Shown here piece by piece: positions 63,656-64,000 of a stretch of DNA of 64,000 bases. Every line of letters begins with the position of its first letter. The first letter of the stretch is position 1. Source of the stretch: Denitratisoma oestradiolicum (GTDB taxonomy: Bacteria > Pseudomonadota > Gammaproteobacteria > Burkholderiales > Rhodocyclaceae); NCBI RefSeq assembly GCF_902813185.1, contig NZ_LR778301.1, positions 1,798,001-1,862,000 on the forward strand, read 5' to 3'. Below the pieces are notes generated by a model. It was not told the origin of the DNA. It was given only the letters and a program-made list of their open reading frames with translations, and did not search any database. The translations under genes were made by a program, and so were the position numbers.

Positions 63656-64000
63656 TTACCGGTTGAAGACAGCCATCGACTGGAAGATGTTGGTCGGCAT
63701 CCCGGAATTGAGACTCTGGTGCATCAATTGCAGCGAACGGCTGAGTTCGGCGACCTGCATCCCTTTCTGATATTCGGCACGAAGCATGTCCCGCGCTTCC
63801 TGCTCGACCTCGGTCAGCCGAACAAGGATTTTTTCTGCCGCCATCACGGCATCCGGTCCGCTTTTGCCGGCATCGTTCTGCAAGGCATTGCGCAGAGTCT
63901 TTGAAAGGTTCGTGAAGTACGCGTAGGCGACATCCACGGCGATCAGTTGGGCGTAATCCTCGGTGATGCGGTCACCGCCAGGGATACTGCTGGATACCGC
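63656..64000 (-). CDS. traH: Conjugative transfer protein TraH, C-terminal part
   Basis: The frame is open to the right edge, so only the last 114 or so residues are visible. DRITEDYAQLIAVDVAYAYF is the C-terminal TraH hallmark, and the end FQSMAVFNR lies 3 bases before traG. TraH is a periplasmic pilus-assembly protein in F-type secretion. The rest of the gene lies outside. Confidence 0.85.
   Translation of the reverse strand, partial: AVSSSIPGGDRITEDYAQLIAVDVAYAYFTNLSKTLRNALQNDAGKSGPDAVMAAEKILVRLTEVEQEARDMLRAEYQKGMQVAELSRSLQLMHQSLNSGMPTNIFQSMAVFNR

Overview
The window looks like a betaproteobacterial chromosome. Housekeeping genes at the left (rnhA, dnaQ, tatD-holB-tmk-mltG, ygfZ, rdgC, a tRNA-Asn) resemble Rhodocyclales-type genomes; this placement is inference from gene content and high GC. 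They give way at about 13.88 kb to more than 50 kb of accessory DNA that runs off the right edge.

Chromosomal part (1-13.88 kb): DNA replication and repair genes (3' end of rnhA, dnaQ, holB, tmk, rdgC), a zinc alcohol dehydrogenase divergent from a TetR regulator with inverted-repeat operators between them, an ankyrin protein coupled to tatD, the lytic transglycosylase mltG, the Fe-S protein ygfZ, an NRDE-family protein, a secreted Bcp-type peroxiredoxin, ychJ, a PPOX-fold protein and a TruC-like pseudouridine synthase.

Boundary: right after truC, on the minus strand, lies an 18-base copy of the last codons of guaA (reading TIEWE-stop) with no guaA gene attached. A second, diverged copy (IIEWE-stop) lies at 26.53 kb. 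The 3' end of guaA is a known integration site for tyrosine-recombinase islands, so the accessory DNA is best read as two elements in tandem, or one element with an internal attachment-site scar. The integrase and guaA itself should lie beyond the right edge.

Segment A (13.88-26.53 kb): a GNAT/DUF1778 toxin-antitoxin pair; a two-component system with PepSY proteins; and an electron-transfer module made of an SHP-like oxygen-binding cytochrome, a diheme cytochrome c, two flavin reductases (one with a membrane ferric-reductase-like domain, one with a 2Fe-2S domain), a b-type membrane protein and an octaheme cytochrome c. A cation-diffusion-facilitator transporter and a TerB-like protein follow.

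Segment B (26.53 kb to the end): an integrative conjugative element with F-type transfer genes (traH, traG, signal peptidase traF, MobH relaxase traI, traW, traU, trbC, traN). Between transfer blocks sit cargo islands: a five-gene minus-strand defence operon centred on a Gabija-like pair with two HEPN-like proteins and an AbiJ-like protein; PrtN-like and Lar-like genes; hipBA and HU; an ABC-three-component system with an Abi-C protein; a Tn21-type mercury resistance module without transposition genes; a fresh IS4-family insertion with perfect 8-bp target duplication; and an AbiE pair. A 27-bp inverted repeat occurs upstream of three transcription units of the element and is a candidate element-wide operator.
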